Part shown: positions 40,644 through 51,374 of the stretch, one piece after another
Position numbering within the stretch: the stretch's first letter is position 1
Layout of the letters: each line of letters starts with the position of its first letter
From: Oegoconia quadripuncta
Taxonomy: Eukaryota; Arthropoda; Insecta; Lepidoptera; Autostichidae
DNA: 64,000 nt
Reading direction: 5' to 3'
Assembly (NCBI GenBank): GCA_949316235.1
Contig: OX438759.1
Location: forward strand, 18,414,618 to 18,478,617
Program-made: the position numbers and the translations under genes
The notes under the pieces: generated by a model
Seen by the model: the letters and a program-made list of their open reading frames with translations, nothing else
Told to the model about the DNA's origin: nothing
The model's database searches: none

Positions 40644-42313
40644 CCATTAACCCAGTAGATAATACTAACGGCATCCTTTTGCTTAAGGAAGGCACGATCC
40701 TGAAACAAGTCGACACCTTTCATCTTGCATGTGTCTATAATATCACCTATCTGCATCTTACCGCCACTCAACTATTAGCCCTTTATACGAGTACTAAAAC
40801 TACCGAGGCCCAAACTGCGTATGGAGAGCTGCATAAAACCTACAGGGATCAAATAGAACATACACTTAGTGTAATTAATAATAAAATATTGTTTATAGCA
40901 CCCCGTAGTAGAGTTAAGCGAGGACTCATAAATGGCCTGGGCTCAGTTGTAAAAGCTATAACAGGCAACTTAGATTATAACGACGCGGTTCGGTATGAGC
41001 AACAAATCTCCGAGCTTCGTAATCAAGTAAATACCATACATAAAAAACAATCAGGCTCACTTACCTTAGCTGAAAAAACAATTCAGGAATTTACCAACCA
41101 ATTAAATAAAATAAATGAGAACCAAAAAAAATTAGGGTCTGTACTGCTCAATACCACCAGTCGATCTAATGCAGCTTTTAGTCAAATTCATTTTTTAGAT
41201 ATTTACGTACAAATAGATTTTAGTCTCCAAATTATTTTAGATAAACTCATGTTAATGGAAGACGCCATGACGTTTTCACAGTTAGGTGTAATGCACCCGA
41301 GCATTATGAACCCCCGAAATTTAATCCTCGAAATTTCAGAATTAAAAGATAAGCAACCATTTAGACCAGTAACCGAGATAAGCATAAATAACATTCACAA
41401 GATAGAAAGATCTATCGATGTTAAGGCATATAGTACAGATCACTCGTTAACCTTTATCTTAAGCATACCATCTGTTGACTCCCACACCTATGACCTCATA
41501 CACCTCTACTCCATTCCGAATAAACAAAACCTAACCATCATCCCTAAATCCAAATACCTAGCACTTGGAAGCGAAGAGTACACTTACCTCAACGATGACT
41601 GCCGGGAAATAACTGAAAATATTCATCTCTGCAGACAGCTAGACACAAGACAGATGATGAAAACTGAAGACTGCGTGACGTCCTTGATACAGCATGAACC
41701 TAAAAATTGCACTTACGCTAGAATGAATTTCAGAGAAGGAAAAATTCAAAAGATAAACCCCAGCAGTTGGCTTGTCATCACATCTAAAGAAGAAGTTATG
41801 AGATCAATATGCGACAGCAAAACAGAATACAGAACCCTGTCTGGAGTATCCATCATCTCAATAGCAGGCAGATGCCAAGCTCAACTCATGAACATAACGT
41901 TGAAGACACACAGCACCACAACTTTCATTCACGAAGTCATTCCATTACCAGAAGGAGAAAACATCCCACAGGATACCATACACTACGAATTGCAGTTAGA
42001 AGACATCTCATTGGATAGCATCCACCAGCTGATAAATCAAGCACAAGACCTTATGAAGGAAGACAACCTTGCCGATTGGCCTGCCATCATGGCTACACCA
42101 AGTTGGACTACCCTGTTTCTCTATGGCATTGGATCAGCAGCGCTAACCTGGAAACTGTATATATGCTTCTCCAGACGGAAGCAACACATCGTCACAACTT
42201 CAAGCGAGGACCCCACCGGAAGCTGCGGCCCGCGCTTCCATCTTAAGGAGGGAGGAGTTACCATGCCTCGAGGCCTGGTAATCGCTGATGCAGCAGCACC
42301 AGCATCGCGCTAA
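40613..42313 (+). CDS. env: Env-like membrane glycoprotein of the errantivirus
   Basis: 566 codons from the ATG at 40613. The protein belongs to the insect errantivirus envelope group, which is related to the baculovirus F fusion proteins. A furin-type RVKR ends at 40921 and is followed by a hydrophobic Gly-rich stretch with the order expected of a fusion peptide, giving a ~103-residue N-terminal and ~460-residue C-terminal part. Several N-x-S/T glycosylation sites are present. A single membrane anchor lies at ~42100-42165, followed by a short basic tail. The unspliced N-terminus has no obvious signal peptide; splicing from the leader would add a short hydrophobic one. The frame runs through the purine tract and stops 58 nt inside the 3' LTR. 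It appears uninterrupted. Confidence 0.9.
   Translation: MLIAHTSATITINPVDNTNGILLLKEGTILKQVDTFHLACVYNITYLHLTATQLLALYTSTKTTEAQTAYGELHKTYRDQIEHTLSVINNKILFIAPRSRVKRGLINGLGSVVKAITGNLDYNDAVRYEQQISELRNQVNTIHKKQSGSLTLAEKTIQEFTNQLNKINENQKKLGSVLLNTTSRSNAAFSQIHFLDIYVQIDFSLQIILDKLMLMEDAMTFSQLGVMHPSIMNPRNLILEISELKDKQPFRPVTEISINNIHKIERSIDVKAYSTDHSLTFILSIPSVDSHTYDLIHLYSIPNKQNLTIIPKSKYLALGSEEYTYLNDDCREITENIHLCRQLDTRQMMKTEDCVTSLIQHEPKNCTYARMNFREGKIQKINPSSWLVITSKEEVMRSICDSKTEYRTLSGVSIISIAGRCQAQLMNITLKTHSTTTFIHEVIPLPEGENIPQDTIHYELQLEDISLDSIHQLINQAQDLMKEDNLADWPAIMATPSWTTLFLYGIGSAALTWKLYICFSRRKQHIVTTSSEDPTGSCGPRFHLKEGGVTMPRGLVIADAAAPASR
42245..42255 (+). other. polypurine tract
   Basis: AAGGAGGGAGG directly precedes the AGTTA start of the 3' LTR. 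It would prime plus-strand DNA synthesis. It is also translated as part of the env tail. Confidence 0.85.
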
Positions 42314-42478
42314 GGGAGCAGCGTCAGCAGTTCACACGACATGCATCCTATTTCATTTTACCCAGTGACTGTCTTTTCGATCGCTCAGTTTTGTACAAGC
42401 TACCAACTAAGTAACATCTCTTTTTAAATAAATTTAATTCTTTTTAAAAACACATTTTATTATCGCCGTTACTTAACT
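42256..42478 (+). repeat. 3' LTR
   Basis: 223 bp, reading as identical to 34983-35205. Its first 58 bp encode the end of env, stop codon included. AATAAA is at 42427. Confidence 0.97.
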
Positions 42479-42482
42479 TTCG
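42479..42482. repeat. target-site duplication TTCG, right copy
   Basis: It matches 34979-34982 exactly, so the element and its target are undisturbed since insertion. Confidence 0.9.
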
Positions 42483-42614
42483 TAGGACACTTTGTATTGA
42501 CTGTCCCAGTGTTTTCAATTGAATTCAGTCTTTAAACTAAGTCGATAACCTGCTGTAGCGACTAAAAAACATTGACAATCATGTGACCACTTCTTCAATT
42601 TAAGAGGTATGTTC

Positions 42615-42948
42615 TTTTTTTTTTATGCACGACGGGTTCGGACTTGACCTCAATCACACCTGATGTTAAGTGAAGATGAGGTCGAAGGTGGAAGCGTACT
42701 GACCCGGAAACCCCAACACATTTGGGGGACTGGCTATCTTATCTCTGATAACCGGAACACAACAATATTATTAATATTGCTGCTTGGCGGCAGATTTAGA
42801 TAGGATGGTGGTAGCTAGCCAGGCGGACATTTAAGATGCTCTACCACCAACCAAACCGAGTACTTAAACATGTAACCCGCTGGGGATCGAACCCGCAACC
42901 TCCGAATCGTAAACTCAATGTTGTTTACATTGAGCCACGGAGGCGGTT
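42615..42948 (-). mobile_element. SINE-A copy, full length
   Basis: Runs from poly(T) at 42615 to head gagccacggaggcggttc. B-box 'gctggggatcgaacccgcaa' intact. One of the most complete copies, lying 136 bp from the errantivirus. Confidence 0.9.
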
Positions 42949-43080
42949 CTAATCGATGGAGTAACAACCACGCGTCTCTGCTTTCCGTATTTACCTACCC
43001 TCTTGGTACTACACGACATTCTCACTTTCTTTCACTTGGTCAAAGTAATCCTCTCTTTCCTTCAATATTTCCCTCAATTA

Positions 43081-43155
43081 TGTCGCACTAGTCCGACGCA
43101 AATCCACCATTCCGCACTGGCATCACGTGGTGGATTATGGCACGCAGAGTACTTC
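43081..43155 (+). mobile_element. SINE-5S body fragment
   Basis: Only 'gcaaatccaccattccgcac', 'tggcatcacgtggtggatta' and 'ggcacgcagagtac' remain from the body of this family. Confidence 0.5.
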
Positions 43156-43784
43156 AAACTTCATGCATTTATTTCAATGTAAGATACATGATATCATTTG
43201 TTGAATGTCAATTTAAATCTAATGGAAACAAAAATAGGGCATAGGCATTTCTCTGTCAGTCTGTATGGCCAAGCTACTACCGCTTCGGAAAGGGAAATCA
43301 TCTGTGGGAAAAGAATCATTGTTCTTTTTTTTATAATAAAAGTATACAACTAATACAATTTCATAATTTTTGGCAATGTATGGCTGTTGATGATGATGTT
43401 AAAGCGTTGCGTTTTCTCTGCGACTAATTTATCGCATTGTTCACACAATCCCATATCCACATAACCGGATGTGACGCAGGTCGCTGTAGATTTCGCGTCG
43501 GCTAAGTAAACTTCCGCCGCCCGGTGGCATCGGCCGGATGTGAATTCTCCCATTTGGCGGTAACCGAGAGAACATCCGCAATTATTTCGTATATCGTTCT
43601 CTGTTTTGTTCTGCGTACTTTTCGAATGGCTTGGAAGTCTTTTGTTGTATCAACCATACATACATCAGGTTTTTATTGTGATTTAGAAGTTCGTTCCAGG
43701 TACCTCATCACAAATTCCACTGAAATCATAACAATATAGGCGCATAAATCATCATCCACTGAAATCATGATAATATAGGCTCAT
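43156..43784. other. unassigned interval
   Basis: A stretch at 43160-43225 resembles the LINE 3' end of 2860-3030. A GC-richer block at 43430-43560 has short frames without a recognised domain. Confidence 0.35.
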
Positions 43785-44165
43785 AATACCTATGAAATTT
43801 GAGTTTTTTTTCTTCGTTAATCATATGTATAAATTCCTGCGATTTTCAAAGCTTTATCCAAATTTGTTTTTTATTTGGAAAATGGAATATTATTTCAAGG
43901 TTTGACATGAAATATTTTCACATAATAAAAAAAATTTGAACAGTGCTCTTTTCATGTGCTTCCCTTAATCATTTCTTAGATTCGCTGTAACTTTTATAAA
44001 GCGGTTACTTTTAAAAATTAACGCTGCCTATACTTAACTTAATGTTAAGTTTAGCTAAATTTGGATTTGCCGTTCCCAAAAAAAATAAAAAATGTTTGTA
44101 TGTAGAAAACAGTCTTAATGAAATTCTTCATACAAAACGCCAATTTCATAGGTAAGGACCTTATA
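43785..44165 (-). mobile_element. mariner-type MITE
   Basis: The left end 'acctatgaaatttgagtttt' and right end 'ccaatttcataggtaaggac' pair as in 18655-19066. It shares 'gcggttacttttaaaaatt' and 'ggatttgccgttccc'. Two short deletions (after 'gaaatattttca' and 'taatgttaag') reduce it to ~380 bp. A 28-bp duplication 'cactgaaatcat...ataatatagg' lies just upstream. Confidence 0.75.
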
Positions 44166-45082
44166 TGAACTCTCCTCCTACACATCTGTCCCATACACAA
44201 GAGAGGATTGTGTTTTTTGCGCTTATCTATGTATCTATGCTCTTTTTTCCCTCATAGCATTCAAACGGATCGGGAAAACAGATTATAATTAATGATAGCG
44301 TTGTAAGAGATTTTTGTAAAATGAAACAAAATAATTGTTATTGGATTACAATATGGTGCCATCATGAAAATGTATTTCTGTCACGTGTGCATTTCTGTAT
44401 ATTTCATAACGTGAACTGTGGATGTTGTTTTGAATCACTAAACTTTTAATGTTTGGAACACTTAAACACTATAGTTTGGGATATCTCTGACCTCCACATT
44501 TGGTATAAAGGTCGTGACGTTATGTATGTATGTTATTTAAGAGTGTGTATGTGTGAACGCAATGGCGTAAATATATACTTTTCTCAAACATGCATGGAAA
44601 TATTGTCATTACTTTCGAAAAAAGAACACGCGAAGTATCCTTGTATAAATCCATTGCAGGAGCGTTTTTTGAATTTGGAACATTACAACGCTCCAGCAAT
44701 GTTGTATGAAACGGCGTGCTGGGGTTATTATATACTCTTTGATTGGATCTCTTTTATCATTCTTGGCATACCAAAATCTCTTTGCATAGTACAAATTGCG
44801 TTCACGTGGCTGTATGCGTAGGTTTGCCTTTCGGCACAGATGATAAATAGAAAATCGGCGGCAAAGCTGAAAATTCGTCTTGATTTGTTATTTAAATATT
44901 TATTATTTCCCTGCATTCTTTTGAGAAAAGCACTATATTATATGCCTCGGCGGAAATGGCAATTGCCCGGCCTTTGCAATAATGTACTATTATCTATCAC
45001 ATATCTGATGTGACAGCTCAGAAATATGCTTTTCAGTAGTATAAGTATACACATTTTATTTATTTATTTAATTTGTTTGGTG
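44166..45082. other. unassigned interval
   Basis: A 122-codon plus frame (44453-44821) has no recognised domain; it is Cys- and aromatic-rich and probably chance. Nothing else was recognised. Confidence 0.35.
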
Positions 45083-45386
45083 TTTTTTTTATGCACAACG
45101 GGTTAGCACTTGACCTCAATCACACCTGATGTTAAGTGAAGATGAGGCCGACGGTGGTAGCGTATACATACCCGGAAACCCCATCTTATTTGGGGGACTG
45201 GCTATCTTATCTCTGACAACCGGAACACAACAATGCTATTAACATTTTTGCTTGGCGGCAGATTTAGATAAGATGATGGTAGCTAGCCAGGCGGACATTT
45301 AATATGCCCTACCACCAACCAAACCGAGTACTAAATATGTACCCCCCCGTGTAATGTTGTTTAAATTGAGCTACGGAGGCGGTTAA
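45083..45386 (-). mobile_element. SINE-A copy with eroded head
   Basis: Poly(T) to body is complete. The B-box region is reduced to 'atgtacccccccgtgtaatg', so ~35 bp of the tRNA part are gone, but the extreme head 'gagctacggaggcgg' remains. Confidence 0.85.
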
Positions 45387-45446
45387 GTAGCAATAGGGTC
45401 ACATAGGGCACCGTTTAGACTCAGTAGGTACATGCCATGTACGTTT

Positions 45447-45565
45447 TTTTTTTTTATATGAGAGGGCGGCAACCGAGCATGAGGCTCACCTGATGGAAAG
45501 CAATCACCGCCGCCCATGGACACCCGCAACACCAAAGGGTCACAGATGCGTTGCCGGCGACGTTG
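45447..45565 (-). mobile_element. LINE-F 3' end, minus strand
   Basis: The plus strand reads poly(T), then 'atatgagagggcggcaac', 'gatggaaagcaatcaccg' and 'cccatggacacccgcaac', the complement of the LINE-F terminus at 54400-54492. ~115 bp. Confidence 0.75.
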
Positions 45566-45599
45566 AGTATCACTGTCAATCTAGCTCACATGAGTCACA

Positions 45600-45875
45600 G
45601 TGGAAGGCGGGATTGCTGAATTTCCTATTTCCTATTCGTTGCAAGTTGTGGATGAAAACAACGTGCATTTTGTTCTTATATCCAGCGAAGCCGCATAAGC
45701 AATTCGCAAATGGATCCGTAAAAAGCAATTCCTCGATCCGAAAGGCAATTGGACTAAATTCAACCTGTGGCCGGCCAATAACTGTCGCAGATTTCCACAC
45801 GATTTGGCATTCTGGATACCGATGGCACAGGTTCGTAGTCAGGGGGAAGATTAAATTGGGTCATGTTTTTACCCG
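45600..45875 (+). pseudogene. coding-like stretch of unknown origin
   Basis: One plus frame from about 45650 reads VVDENNVHFVLISSEAA, a stop, then IRKWIRKKQFLDPKGNWTKF and NLWPANNCRRFPHDLAFWIP before a stop at ~45854. The amino-acid mix looks like real protein with one stop. I do not recognise the family. It could be part of a transposon, an endogenous viral gene or a host retropseudogene. Confidence 0.35.
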
Positions 45876-45883
45876 ACTGCCAA

Positions 45884-46156
45884 GTAAATAAATAAATAAA
45901 TATCCTTGGACAAACACACAATGCCATCTAGTTCCACATTAAGCAACTATAGGCCTGTGTTGTGGATACCAGATGGTTGATATACTACACAAATACATTT
46001 TTTTTGCAAATAAATACAATAAATGAAAAACATCCATAACTCGGGAACACATGTCTATATTCACCATACAAACATAATGCCCCTAGCGGGATTTGAACCC
46101 GCAACCTTTTGGTATAACAGTCAGAGATTCTAACCACTAACACCAAACAGGTCGTC
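45884..46156 (-). mobile_element. SINE-B copy, full length
   Basis: Simple-repeat tail at 45884, 'gccatctagttccacatt', 'ctagcgggatttgaacccgc' (B-box) and head 'ccaaacaggtcgtc'. Near complete. Confidence 0.85.
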
Positions 46157-46315
46157 AAAGAAAGGAGTGTAATGTTTTTCAAGTGTATGTACGAGTACGT
46201 ATGTATGTTTGTATGGCCATTCCTTTGGCGCATCCTGTAGGCTAAACGACTTGACTGATTTCGAAGTGCAAGGTGTCATTCTATTCGTCTTGATGCCTGG
46301 GGCTCTACCGCCTAA

Positions 46316-46356
<41 letters not shown>

Positions 46357-46500
46357 GTATAAATATAAAATATGATAGATATAAATTCACCCTACACAGA
46401 TGAGTAGCACTTGATTTCAATCAATTAAGTAAACTTTATTGCACAACAAATACGGAATACATTTGTTAAACAAAATTTGATTTATTTACGATTTTAATGT
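46157..46500. other. spacer with (CA)n microsatellite
   Basis: A (CA)n run lies at about 46317-46349. 'gtacgctaggctaatcctg' and flanking sequence were not recognised. Confidence 0.5.
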
Positions 46501-46660
46501 ACGCTAGGCTAATCCTGTTTGATTTCCAGGGGAAGGGCAATGTATGCTGAAATACAGGTTGCATAAACGTAGTTTGGCAGCGATGGCTTTTGTATTAGTG
46601 TTACTAAGTATCAACTATGTAACATTTTCTGAATAAACATTATTCTTATTCTTATATACC
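46501..46660 (+). mobile_element. LINE 3' end with (ttctta) tail
   Basis: It ends 'aataaacattattcttattc', like the tail at 22380, after an untranslated stretch. No coding sequence remains. Confidence 0.45.
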
Positions 46661-46734
46661 GATAGCAACGCACTGTCTGTCCTTGTCATTGTGTTTCCAT
46701 ATGACTAGGACGGATAGTACATTGACGTCATAAA

Positions 46735-46890
46735 CGATAACAATTCCCAGAGCAATGGATTAGGAGGTCTTACTGCAGGAGTGTCATAGGATACATTTAT
46801 GGTAAAATATCCAACTTGACTTCCGCAAAATTCGAAATACGCTTTTTTTTTTATATACTTAAATAGTTAGTTTCTTGTTAACTATTGTTA
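46735..46890 (+). repeat. dispersed repeat pair with 63445-63570
   Basis: Both contain 'ggagtgtcataggatacatt', a 'ccgcaaaat' block and 'acttaaatagtta' in the same order and spacing. The class is unknown. Confidence 0.5.
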
Positions 46891-47814
46891 TATATATCTC
46901 TATCTCTTGCACACACACTTTCATGCATACACTTAATTTTTAAACAAGCTTACCTGGTGGTTTTTTTTTTATTCCTGATTTTTTTTTGTGGCTTAGAATC
47001 TATGGTTATGCCAGCCTCGTCATACCCTAACCTTTACATTACTTCCAACCTAAAATATCAACAACAAAGTTATATAGCATTCTGGCTTCAGCCGAGGCTG
47101 GATCGGCCAGGATGCTGTGAAACTTGACTCTACACAATTTCAAGCGTTCAAACAAATGTTGTCTTTCCGTACGATTTCGATTACATTCACCTGGTGGTGT
47201 GGACTGAGTGTACCGTAGAGATAGATCGCCTTGTGGTTACCATCGAACATCAGCGTGCAAAGGACGGTGACGCTAAGACACATCAGTAGGTGAGCCATGG
47301 CTTCAGCATACCAAAATTGTATTATTTTTGGGAGGAGAAGCCGCATTTCCTTCTATTTACCCCACATCTCGGTCGGGTTGACCGGATTTTGGTAAGGTAT
47401 TTCCATATGCCTCAGGGCAGTTGGTGGCCTGGTGACAGGTATGCATGGTGAATTTTGGAGTTCATTGGAGGGCACTCCTGAGCAAATAGTTTAGCTCGGG
47501 ATGGGTCTTTCTTAATTCGCAGGAGCATGAATGAAGCTGCGTCGGCTTTTGAGGCGAGGTGGGCGATGGTTAGAGGGGATGCCTTCTGATCTTAAGTTGT
47601 TTTTGCTTCTCTGTGGAACAGGCGACTTCTCGACGAACACTTGGCATTACGATACCAGTTAAGCAGTATAGATTGCATTGAAGAGTAAAGTTCTGTAAAG
47701 TATCAAAATTATATCGTAGCTGCTGAAATGGTCTGGTATATCGTAGCAGTTAAGAAAAGCACACCATATGACAAAGGACGTACAATATGACAAAATAACT
47801 TTAGATTAGAAAAG
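46891..47814. other. unassigned interval with a coding-like minus stretch
   Basis: On the minus strand, about 47620-47390, one frame reads AHLASKADAASFMLLRIKKD and PSRAKLFAQECPPMNSKIHH, protein-like but unrecognised. The GC content is higher than its surroundings. No other signal. Confidence 0.3.
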
Positions 47815-48030
47815 TTACGCAACGTCTAGCGTGCTCAGTCCTTGGATGGGTGATTTTCCTGGCTGTTTTCAGTTGAAAGCAGTCGTGAAGCCAGGTCGGC
47901 AGCTAAAGGGCCCACAAACTTGCTCTGAGCCCGCATGATGGATTAATGATACTCCCCTCTCCTAGTGGGGAAGTCTGAGCCCCAATAATTCAGACGTAAG
48001 GCTGCTGATGTGCGATGTTAACCATTATGA
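47815..48030 (+). mobile_element. SINE-5S copy
   Basis: The head is 'agcgtgctcagtccttggatgggtgat', matching the 5S rRNA C-box region ('..agtacttggatgggtgac'). The body has 'gtcgtgaagccaggtcgg', 'gagcccgcatgatgga' and 'acgtaaggctgctgatgtg'. Confidence 0.65.
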
Positions 48031-48428
48031 TGTTGTTTTATGTTGGTCTGTAGTACCATGGGAAAATCATTGTTTACTTTCTTAGAAGCTTCTGATCAAT
48101 TTGACCAACCAGCCACCTGATATAACAAAATATATCAACACTCCTAGCTCCGGACCTGGCCGGATCACAAATACATTTAAAACGCTCCCTGGAGTTTTAT
48201 TCAGGGTTGTTTTCAGCAGAGATTTCTTAGGATCCTGTTAGAAATGAGACAGCTTTACATGCTTTCGCTGGAATACAGAGCCGTGTCCTTCGGGTTTTAA
48301 GCCAAAATCCACAGTATCAGAAATGATGGCAATGCTTAACACGTTTCGGGATACAACTTGCCTCTCGATGCGACATTCTAACAATAAAGGTTCCATTGTC
48401 TGATTGTGTCCCTAACCGAGTAAATGTG
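48031..48428. other. unassigned spacer
   Basis: No gene or known repeat was recognised. Confidence 0.3.
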
Positions 48429-48755
48429 TACATGGTGAATTTGAATTCGTGTAATTCCTGTTTACTGGTGACTTCATTCCTGATTACGTACAACTTTCCC
48501 CAAGTAACCATAGCCGAATTCGATCAAAAAGTTTTCGGTTACCCATACAAAGTAACCATTCTGAAACCACTTTTAGTACGAAAGTCCAACAACATTCGGC
48601 TGAATTCGGCTATGGTGTTTTCACAATGGTAACTTCGTATGGCTAATCGAAGATTGTTTTATCGAATTCGACCATGTTTCCTTCGGGAAAGTTGTTCGTA
48701 ATCAAGACTGGCGTCGCCAGTTAATGGGACTTACACGAATTCTGTCTATTTCGTT
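48429..48755. mobile_element. foldback MITE, second copy
   Basis: The left arm from TACATGGTGAATTTGAATTC to about 48530 pairs with the right arm 48650-48742 (tcgaattcgaccatgtttcc, gggaaagttgttcgtaatc, gggacttacacgaattc). The same arms occur at 22755-23165. It has no transposase. Confidence 0.65.
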
Positions 48756-49004
48756 CAACAGTGATTCACAATTTATCTGATCGCAATCGTACCAGCTCCT
48801 GCTGAGCATAGTCCTCGTTCATAGATTTCCAGAGCGACCGGTTGGTACCCGGTTGCAATCAGCGATTACCCACGATCTTTAGTTGTATAATATGGTGTAT
48901 TATTATGTAGCAGATTATTTTATTATTGAGAGAAAGAGATGTATCTTCTCATAATATCTTGCTAATTACTCCTATTAATTGTAATTATTATTTGTATGTG
49001 CATT

Positions 49005-49140
49005 TGTTGACCAGTGTCCGTGCGTCATTTGGAGGCGCCATTGAAAACCAGCGTTGTAGTGCACGGCTACAACCCATGCTGAGTTGGAGACCTTTTTGAC
49101 TCCACCTCGCGACACCGACAATTAGATGGAAAACACAATG
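49005..49140 (+). mobile_element. LINE 3' UTR block
   Basis: It reads 'agtgtccgtgcgtcatttgg', 'ttgaaaaccagcgttgtag' and 'gagttggagac', matching 22165-22260. It is more eroded and lacks the ttctta tail. Confidence 0.5.
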
Positions 49141-49766
49141 TTTAATTTTTGTATGTGTCTCGACTGTGTAATACTTGTAATTGATTGTTTGTGTGACGAG
49201 ATGGGTTTATTTATTTAAAATTTTTCTTTTCTTTAACTTTCTTTTACTAGGTCGTACATCCACCTTGTGGATTGATGTCCTACGCTGCGCTTACCAATGC
49301 ATGGTCTCCACTCTAGAATCTTAAGGCCCCACCTACCATAAGTTCTTCGAGCTATTACAAATCCGCTGTGTCATGTCGGTGTCTCCCGTTGTACGGATTT
49401 TTTCACTTCTAATTCGATCTCGTAGTGATACCCCCAGCATTTTCCTGACCATAGCTCTTGCTTTGATCTATCAAATCAAAGGCCCATCGTATGAGAGCAT
49501 ATTTCAGGTGACCTTAAATAAAATTAAAAACAGCAGTAGGCCACCTGAAATAAATAGGCTTATATCTGAAACCAGCATATTACTCCTTTTCATGCAAATA
49601 ATAATTATGTAAAAATGGTGATTACTTTTTGTAACAACGTCAATTAGCACTAACGGGTCACGTGACGTTTTTTTGCGTTGGTGTGCTTTAGTAAAATTAG
49701 CTGAAGTTCTCGTTTGTAGGTTAAGCTACTTGGAAAAATTCCTAGTTCCTACAGTCGCATATTTGT
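49141..49766. other. unassigned interval
   Basis: No gene was recognised. A 79-codon plus frame (49373-49612) is Ser/Ile-rich without a motif. Confidence 0.3.
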
Positions 49767-49925
49767 TATAAGAACTATCTAGCGCGGTGAGTGCTTGGAT
49801 GGGTGACTATCCGAGGATTTCCGTACTTTGGTGAGCATGTTATAAATTAGTCCCGGGTACAAGGGCGACTTAAACATTGACTGTCAGGCCGTCACTAGTC
49901 TGACACAAATCTGTTGCTGGCAACA
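49767..49925 (+). mobile_element. SINE-5S copy
   Basis: It has 'ctagcgcggtgagtgcttgg' and 'atgggtgactatccgagg', the best 5S-like C-box in the window, then 'gggcgacttaaacattgac' and 'cgtcactagtctgac' from the body. The tail is cut. Confidence 0.65.
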
Positions 49926-50770
49926 TTCGATTTAAAATATATGGCAAGAATGAGGGGCTGTCTGCTCTATGGCTCTCTCGCAAATGAACACGCTCTCCGT
50001 TATTAACAGTGTCAACTAACTTTAAAGTGCAAAATAAAGGATTTACATAATACTACTTGTACGTTTATTTGGACCAGCCCTACGCAGTCCATTACAAGAT
50101 TCGTACAAATCCACCAACCTTTATGTATATTTCTGACATTGATTTAAAAGTGGACTTTGATTTCAAACTACCTAGATGTAAACCGTAAAGTAAAGTGTGT
50201 CGAAGAAGTTTTCTTTCTTTCGTTTTATTGATTTTGACATTCATTTGAAGATTTGACATTAATTTTGTAATGTTGACAATTTTTAAATATTCCTTGCAAG
50301 TTGGGTTATTTAAAATTGTATAATTAACTACTAATAGGTAGTTATAATTAGATATAATTCGTTAAATTTTGCATGCTCAAAAGGCAGAATGTAATGGGCC
50401 TTATTTTTAATACGGAAACACCCTTGTGTACATAATATTCTGGCAAAATAAATAATTTGAATTTGAATTAACCCCAACTGGGTTCGCGGGGAAGATTATG
50501 GCTCATGCCTTCTCCCGGAAAGAGGATGCTATGCCTCAACAGTGCGAACATTTAAGACTGTTGATGAAGATGAAATTATAAAGTCCCTCTGGACATTCAA
50601 AACTGCCCTTTAATTAAATTCAAAAACAACAATAATAACATAATAATTATTTACAAAATACATAAAGTTTCTGCCTATTTGGTTGATAAGCAAGTATAAG
50701 CATGGCAGCTCGGCGTTTCATCACATTTGAAGTGGTTCTTTTTAACCGACTTTGAAAAGCAGGAGGTTAT
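49926..50770. other. AT-rich interval
   Basis: No gene was recognised. 'ggcaaaataaataatttgaatttgaatta' at about 50440-50470 looks like a LINE tail. Confidence 0.35.
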
Positions 50771-51374
50771 GACGAACTGTTTGGTGTAGTGGTTAGCAAC
50801 TCTCCAAGCAAAGTATTTTTGCATTTGATAAACAAATATATATTTACATAGAACAAATGTTTTCGTGTAGTTTATTAACCATCAAGCATTCATAATATTA
50901 GGTCCTTACCTATGAAATTGGCGTTTTGTATGACGATTTTCGTTAAGACTGTTTTCTCCATACAAACATTTTTGATTTTTTTTTGGGAACGGCAAATCCA
51001 AATTTAGCTAAACTTTGTGTGTATTATCGGACAACATTATGTTAAGTATAGGCAGCGTTAATTTTTAAAAGTAACCGCTTTATATAAGTTTCAGCGAATC
51101 TAAGAAATGATTATGGGAATCACATGTAAAGAGTTCTGTTCAAATTTTTTTTATTATATGACTTAGCCCAGAAATTAAAAAAATATTTCATGTGAAACTT
51201 TGAAATAATATTCAATTTTTCAAATAAACAAATTTGGATATAGCTTTGAGAATCGCAGGAATTGGTACATATGATTAACGAAGAAAAAAACTCCAATTTC
51301 ATAGATAAGAACCCAATACTAGCCTAGTTGCTCAATGTGGAACTAGATGGTGCTGTGTGTATGCCCAAGGATAT
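50771..51374 (+). mobile_element. SINE-B copy carrying a nested mariner MITE
   Basis: Head 'gacgaactgtttggtgtag', with the B-box region lost. The SINE is split at 'cataata' (50897) and resumes at 51317 with 'tactagcctagttgctcaatg' and 'gaactagatggtgctgtgtg'. Confidence 0.8.
50898..51316 (+). mobile_element. mariner-type MITE with TA duplication
   Basis: TA at 50896-50897 and 51317-51318 bounds a 419-bp insert starting TTAGGTCCTTACCTATGAAA and ending with its complement (ttcatagataagaacccaa). Because the host SINE-B is known, the pre-insertion site can be read directly. No transposase. Confidence 0.88.

Larger units (their letters stand above)
34983..42478 (+). mobile_element. errantivirus, complete 7,496-bp LTR retrotransposon
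   Basis: This is a Ty3/gypsy-group endogenous retrovirus of insects. It has two 223-bp LTRs (AGTTA...TAACT termini) that read as identical, a primer-binding site, a purine tract, and gag, pol and env in that order without stops or shifts other than the programmed-type -1 overlap. The primer site is of the tRNA-Ser type used by 17.6 and 297 of Drosophila. It lies next to a SINE-5S. The identical LTRs point to integration recent enough that no substitution has accumulated. Confidence 0.97.

Noticed and set aside
44453..44821. 122-codon plus-strand frame
   Set aside because: The composition is odd, no motif was found, and a minus frame of similar size overlaps it.
45493..45560. N-terminus [15 protein letters not shown] as a protein start
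   Set aside because: This is the antisense translation of the LINE-F 3' end and recurs at 5748-6038 and 54230-54448 for the same reason.
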